Assembly: GCA_028583405.1 (NCBI GenBank)
Contig: CM053246.1
Span: 24,524,412-24,588,411 of the forward strand
From: Pogonophryne albipinna
Taxonomy: Eukaryota; Chordata; Actinopteri; Perciformes; Artedidraconidae
Direction of reading: 5' to 3'
DNA length: 64,000 bases
Part shown: positions 59,070 to 64,000 of the stretch, piece by piece
How the letters are laid out: each line of letters opens with the position of its first letter
Position numbering within the stretch: the stretch's first letter is position 1
Notes under the pieces: generated by a model
The model's database searches: none
Told to the model about the DNA's origin: nothing
What the model saw: the letters and a program-made list of their open reading frames with translations, nothing else
Program-made: the position numbers and the translations under genes

Positions 59070-62000
59070 ATGTCATTTAGAGACTTAAGAAGTAAGTGAC
59101 TGTAGGAAATAATTGTTATCTCTTAGCTAAAAACATGTGTTTTGTGACTATTAATTGGAGTTTCATGACATTTGACAGATTTCACAGAAATGATGAGGGC
59201 CTTGGGCTATCCGCGGTTGATATCCATGGAAAACTTCAGAACTCCAAATTTCACTTTAGTGGCTGAAATACTAATATGGCTTGTAAAGAGGTATGCTCAA
59301 AATACACACCTTCTACATTTTTCAAGATTTTCTTTTTTATTTGAAATAATATTATTTGTTTCTGTACATGATTGCACACTATTTCCTGTTAATAAAATGT
59401 AAAGTTGTCATTTGTAATATGTATCTCAGTACAATGTAGTTAAAACATTAACTAACACTGGAAAGACTATCGGACTGGTTTGGTTCATGGTTTAGATTGG
59501 ATATTGGTTTTCACTTAGATCAGCCTAAACTTTGTATTGAAATACTGTGATTTTTTTCTTTTTATCCCTATCCCTTTTTCATTTCACATAGATATGAGCC
59601 TCAGATGGATATTCCTACTGATGTAGATACAGAGTCAGACAGAATATTCTTCATCAAGGCGGTGGCCCAGTTTATGGTGAGCTATTTTCTTAAGTTTATA
59701 CAGAATGAACAGATTACTCTTAGCTATTGAAGGTCTGCTGATTGTCAGTCAGTCAGTCTTAACCAGTGTCTCACATGGTTGCAGGCAACTAAGGCTCACA
59801 TCAAGTTGAACACCAAACGCCTCTATCAGGCTGATGGCTACGCAGTGAAAGAGATGCTGAAGATCACCTCAGTGCTGTACAGCGCTATGAAGACCAAACA
59901 GATTGCCCTGGGAGAGCAAACCGAGGAGGAGAACAGCAAATTCAAGTTCGACCTCGGCTCACGGGTAAGATTTGCTCTTCTTTTATGTTAAAGCTATGTC
60001 GCTTTATCCTTAGCTGTTTCTTATCTTAACAACTAAGCTATCAGCTCTAATAAACAATAAAACCTTTGTGACATTTAAAGGTGGGGTAGGTAATTTTGGA
60101 GAAACCAGCTCGAGTGCGCTAGAATTTGAAAATACACAACCGGAAAAAATCTGCCACTTCCTTACAGAGCCCCTCCTCCAACACACACGAACGCGCACAT
60201 GACCAATGAGGGGACGAGATAAGTTTGTGCACAGACAGAAGGCTGACAGGCAGGTAGGCCATCCAGTTATTTTAGCCGGGCCGGCTAAAATGATTGGTCG
60301 TGCTTTTTACAGTACTACGGCTTCCACAGATGACATTTTTTAATGGATTTTTTGTCAAAGCACTTCAGATATTCATTGCTATCGGGATGTTAAGAGCATT
60401 CCATGGAATATAATAAAAAGTGTATCTCGAGCCGGTTTCTCAAACTTACCTACCCCACCTTTAAGTTGAGCCCAAATGCCATATATTGTTGAAATTAGCA
60501 GACTGTGGCCTGAATTCATTTTTTTATAAATTTTTCTTGTATAACTTGACTTGAACACCATCTATATCGAGTCGGTCCCCGTAAATCTGACCCACATGCA
60601 TGTCAAATCCCAGACTTTAAACTGTGCTATTTAATATCTTTCAGTTTTCTTTGTAAACAACGGTGGTAAGATAGGGTTTTTTCATCTTTCTATTCCCTTC
60701 CTGATTGCTGTCTCCCTCCTGTTTTCAAAATATAATTTATGAAATTGGTGGTTGAGGAGAAAACCTTACGTTGCTGTTAAGCCCTCACCCTCTCTTCACT
60801 TAAGATTTCAGATCTTAAAGCGGCTCGGCAGTTGGCATCCGAAGTCACATCTAAAGGAGCATCTCTGTATGATTTACTGGGAAAAGAAGTGGACTTAAGG
60901 GTAAGAGATCTGTGACAGTGAAAACAATGATGGGGCTTCTTCTTTTTTACATTCGACTGAGATACAGTTAGAAGTCCACATTTTAAATAGTGTTTTTTTT
61001 ATTTTATTTTTTTTATTTTTTTTGTCTGTTTATTGAACATGTCAGAAAAAAAAACATACAACAATAATATATATATATATATTCTCTTTTTTTCCTTTTT
61101 TTTTCTCACTCAAATTAATAATTATAAGAAAGTACAAAAAAATAATAATATCAGATATGTTCAACAGGGGCAAGAAGAAGCTTAAAAAAACTTTTCTGGT
61201 CCTACCCCCTCTAGCATATATTTTTCTTATACATAAAACATTAGGTCATCGTCATCAGCGACATGTTTGTCTTGTTAGTTTTCAGTGCATTCCCAGCAAC
61301 AAAGTGATATATTTTTCTGAAAAGGCATTACACATGTTAAAGATAATTATTTCATTCCTTTTGGTATTGATACAATTGTACCACAGTCTATTTAAAAGGA
61401 CTACATTTTTGAAAGTGATGCAGGATATTACTATGCTGTCTTTTTTTCTTAATGTTCCCACAGGAAATGAGAACTGCGGCTATCGCCAGACCTCTGGAAA
61501 TCAATGAGACTGAAAAGGCCCTGAGAGCTGCCATCAAGGAAGTTTTGGTAAGTCTTCATCCTGACAATCCTCATTTTAAAACTCACACAAGGACCTGTTT
61601 TTACCAAGGAAATGGCACTGAATCGGCCACAATGCTCTTATTTTCATTAATCAGGAAAGTGTGGAGAAGACCAAAGACATGCTGAGTAATGTTGTTTCTG
61701 ATGAAACCAGTCTGGACGCTAAGATAGAAAAAAAGAACCAGGAGCTGGAGAGGAATCGGAAAAGGCTCCAGACACTGCAGAGTGTCAGGTAAGTTCATAA
61801 CCCGACAGTTAGCAAACAGGCGTAATGACAGGAATGATTATAAGCAAATTAAATAGAGTTAATGGGGGTGTAACCTTTATTTTGAGTGCCATTATTTGCA
61901 CTCTTTGCTCAAAATGTTTGCCATTCAGGTTGTGCTATAGCTACATTAAAATGGTATTGTTGTGTCTTTTAACAACACATTGATTGAAAAGTGACGGTGT

Positions 62001-63864
62001 CTACACCGTTATAATTGCTTGTTTTAAAACATAAATAATTTTTTCAGGCCAGCCTTCATGGATGAATATGAAAAGATTGAGGAAGATCTGCAGAAGCAAT
62101 ATGAAACCTTTGTGGAGAAGTTCAGGAACCTTTGCTTCCTGGAGTCTCAGCTGGATGAATACCATAGGCTGGAGCAGGAGAGGTTTGAGGTGTGTGTGGA
62201 TGATATGTTCAACAATGACTCTAAAACACTGGCCATCCTCCTTGTCTTTATTCCCCCTAGGAGTGACTCATTTAGCACTTCTCTTAAACTATATTTGTTC
62301 TAACCTGTGGTGATGAGAAATAACACAAGACAATTTTTCACACTCACTTCTAGCGCAAATTCAGTGGATGGAGGAGAATAGTACGGAGCCCCCTAGGGCA
62401 GTGATTCTCAAATGGGGGTACGCGGAACCCCTGGGGGTACGTTGGGGTACTGCAAAAAAAAGGTTAATTAAAAAAATAATCTTAGTAAAATAAGTTAAAT
62501 AGAAAACACAATTTTATATAAAACATTTCTAGAACCACCAAGGGGGTCCTCATATAAACATGTCAAATGTGTGTATTGTATTTTATAGTTTTTCACAATA
62601 ACATATTACTTAAATTGAAAAACTCCTTGGAAAAAGTGTTATGTTATTTTTTTTCATGCATAAAATGAAAATATCCTTAGTTTGTTGTAATGCATACCAC
62701 GAAGGAGTTAATACATCACACACTGAGGGAACATCACTATATTGTAATTATTTATATAGGCTTTTTCGATCAAAAATGTTCGGGATCGGTCAGGGGGTAC
62801 TTGGCTTAGAAAATATTTCAAAGGGGTACATTACTGAAAAAAGTTTGAGAAGCACTGTACTAGGGGACATGGAGAAGAAGAAAAAAATTATTTAAAAAAA
62901 AAAAAAAAAAACCTTTGCGAGATCTACCAATACTTTTGCGAGATCTCGCAAAACCCCGTTGCAGTTTGTAGACGGTCCCTAAGCACTCCTCTCCCTCCTC
63001 CAGCTGCAGATTGTGACCAATTCTTGATGTTTAGCTCGGATGACGGCGCGTATCGAACTGTTCTGATAAAAACGACTGTAGCTCGTTGTCTACCTTGCTA
63101 TGATTGTAAAGTCATGTTGTTTGTATTTTTACAACGTTATGTTCATGAGTTATTGATCTGCGAAATTCGAATCTGTCAATAACTCAGCTCAGAGGGACGT
63201 GCATGTCCCCTCGCTCTGAGTGTTCTCTTGAGGTGTCTTCACTTATGTAAAACCCTTTATATTTTCAGTCTATGTGTGAAACCCGTGCCTATTGCCAAGC
63301 ACTGATGTTATATCTTTATATTTAAGGCCAAGCTCAAAGTAAAATCGATGAACCGCTCCATTGTTGTGGTTTCTGTGTTGCCGTAGCGGCTGAACTGACC
63401 AGGAAGTACATTGAGCTAAATGCAAAGTTTTGCAAAGGGGTTTTGCGAGATCTCAAATAAAATTTGTTTTCTTCTCCATGTCCCCTAGGGGGCTCCGTAG
63501 AATAGAGACTTGCATTAAGACCGACCCTCTTTATTTTGGCTTTAATATAAGTGTTTGTCCCATTTCGTTTCACTGCAGGAGGCCGAAAACACAATGAGGA
63601 TGATGCAGAACGTGTTGAGGGAGGAGGAGGAGAGGGACCTGACGAAGAGCTCCTGTGAGATAATAACCTATCATGCAACCAAAACAATAGCCTCAAAATC
63701 TCCACCTCTTATATGAACTCACACACTTGTCCCATGATATGTGTTTTCCGCAGTAAAAGATGAGGATTCTGACATGGACGTGCCAGAAGACGAAGGCTCG
63801 GACAGCGACATGGAAGAATGTCGACCTTCTAAGCCACGGCCGACACGAAACGGCATCACGACAG
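59070..63864 (+). CDS. cluap1: Clusterin-associated protein 1 / IFT38 (C-terminus beyond window)
   Basis: Coding exons: 59070-59091 (exon from 59023), 59179-59290, 59592-59676, 59785-59964, 60805-60900, 61464-61547, 61655-61788, 62048-62189, 63579-63654, 63754-63864. They join to 347 codons; human CLUAP1 has 413, so one or more last exons lie to the right. CLUAP1 is the IFT-B subunit IFT38, needed for anterograde transport in cilia. Seen: the N-terminal calponin-homology-like domain ([20 protein letters not shown], then [20 protein letters not shown]), coiled coil in exons 6-9 ([38 protein letters not shown]) and the acidic tail ([19 protein letters not shown]). Introns 4 and 8 carry transposons. 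No break was found. Confidence 0.95.
60077..60466. repeat. MITE with TTTAAAGGTGGGGTAGGTAA ends, copy 3 (cluap1 intron 4)
   Basis: Inverted ends TTTAAAGGTGGGGTAGGTAA and TTACCTACCCCACCTTTAA; the most complete of three copies in the window. Confidence 0.9.
62382..63499. mobile_element. Inverted-repeat element in cluap1 intron 8, short TSD GAATAG
   Basis: The left end TACGGAGCCCCCTAGGG faces CCCTAGGGGGCTCCGTA at the right; inner parts GGGGACATGGAGAAGAA and TTCTTCTCCATGTCCCC also match. GAATAG flanks both ends (62376-62381, 63500-63505). The interior has TTGCGAGATCTCGCAAAA palindromes (62936-62953) and no gene. Superfamily unknown. Confidence 0.75.
62399..62857. mobile_element. hAT MITE nested in the left end of the 62382-63499 element
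   Basis: CAGTGATTCTCAAATGGGGG and AGTTTGAGAAGCACTG ends; flanks CCCTAGGG (62391-62398) and TACTAGGG (62858-62865) are an imperfect 8-bp duplication. The GGGGTAC motif recurs near both ends. Confidence 0.8.
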
Positions 63865-64000
63865 GTCAGCGGATAAAGGCTAGCCATGTCGTTAGAAGAA
63901 CTGGGCCTTTTAGTTATTATATGCATTATTTCCCTGTTCTATGATTCAGATTGATTTGATATCTCTATTAAAACTCATCATCAAACCTGTTGCCTATTTT

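Overview
The window is vertebrate, almost certainly teleost, nuclear DNA. Genes are split by GT-AG introns, most of the sequence is transposon-derived, and the families present (L2 with a YADD reverse transcriptase, DIRS, piggyBac, hAT, P-like, Harbinger-like, long CA/TG arrays) are typical of ray-finned fish. No complete protein-coding gene lies in one frame except one small one.

Genes, left to right. (1) jak3, minus strand, 1-1997: seven coding exons of the FERM region (348 codons); the gene continues off the left edge. (2) slc5a5, the sodium/iodide symporter, plus strand, 34566-55518: 16 coding exons that splice in phase to 631 residues and look intact. (3) A small unrecognised acidic protein gene, minus strand, 57530-57988, head-to-head with (4) cluap1 (IFT38), plus strand, ATG at 59070, ten coding exons to 63864; its C-terminal end is outside the window. 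In human, JAK3 and SLC5A5 are close neighbours on 19p13.11, so that pair is conserved synteny; CLUAP1 lies on human chromosome 16.

Mobile DNA. 3.3-34.4 kb (jak3 to slc5a5) is a transposon field: an L2 LINE (6876-8013), an 8-bp-TSD hAT (9632-12023), a P-like element whose long terminal inverted repeats each carry a THAP-type exon (12043-15589), a Harbinger-like composite with a MADF exon interrupted by a hAT (19389-21653), and a 6.5-kb piggyBac-type (TTAA) element that is a giant palindrome around a six-unit 352-bp satellite (25392-31906), itself inserted in an L2 tail. Half of a second copy of that element ends 89 bp before the first recognised slc5a5 exon.

slc5a5 intron 6 (37326-50783) holds a nest: a hAT (38159-50549, TSD ATGTAAAC) containing a piggyBac with a nearly intact transposase gene (38485-41548) and a DIRS tyrosine-recombinase retrotransposon with both inverted repeats and the internal complementary region (41886-49568). 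The DIRS is interrupted by another hAT (44780-46648, TSD CCTGTATC), which carries a small MITE (44947-45238). Flanking sequence suggests the outer hAT itself sits in a further MITE. Despite this load, every slc5a5 exon, splice site and phase is preserved.

All assignments come from reading the sequence and from recalled protein families; no database search was run.
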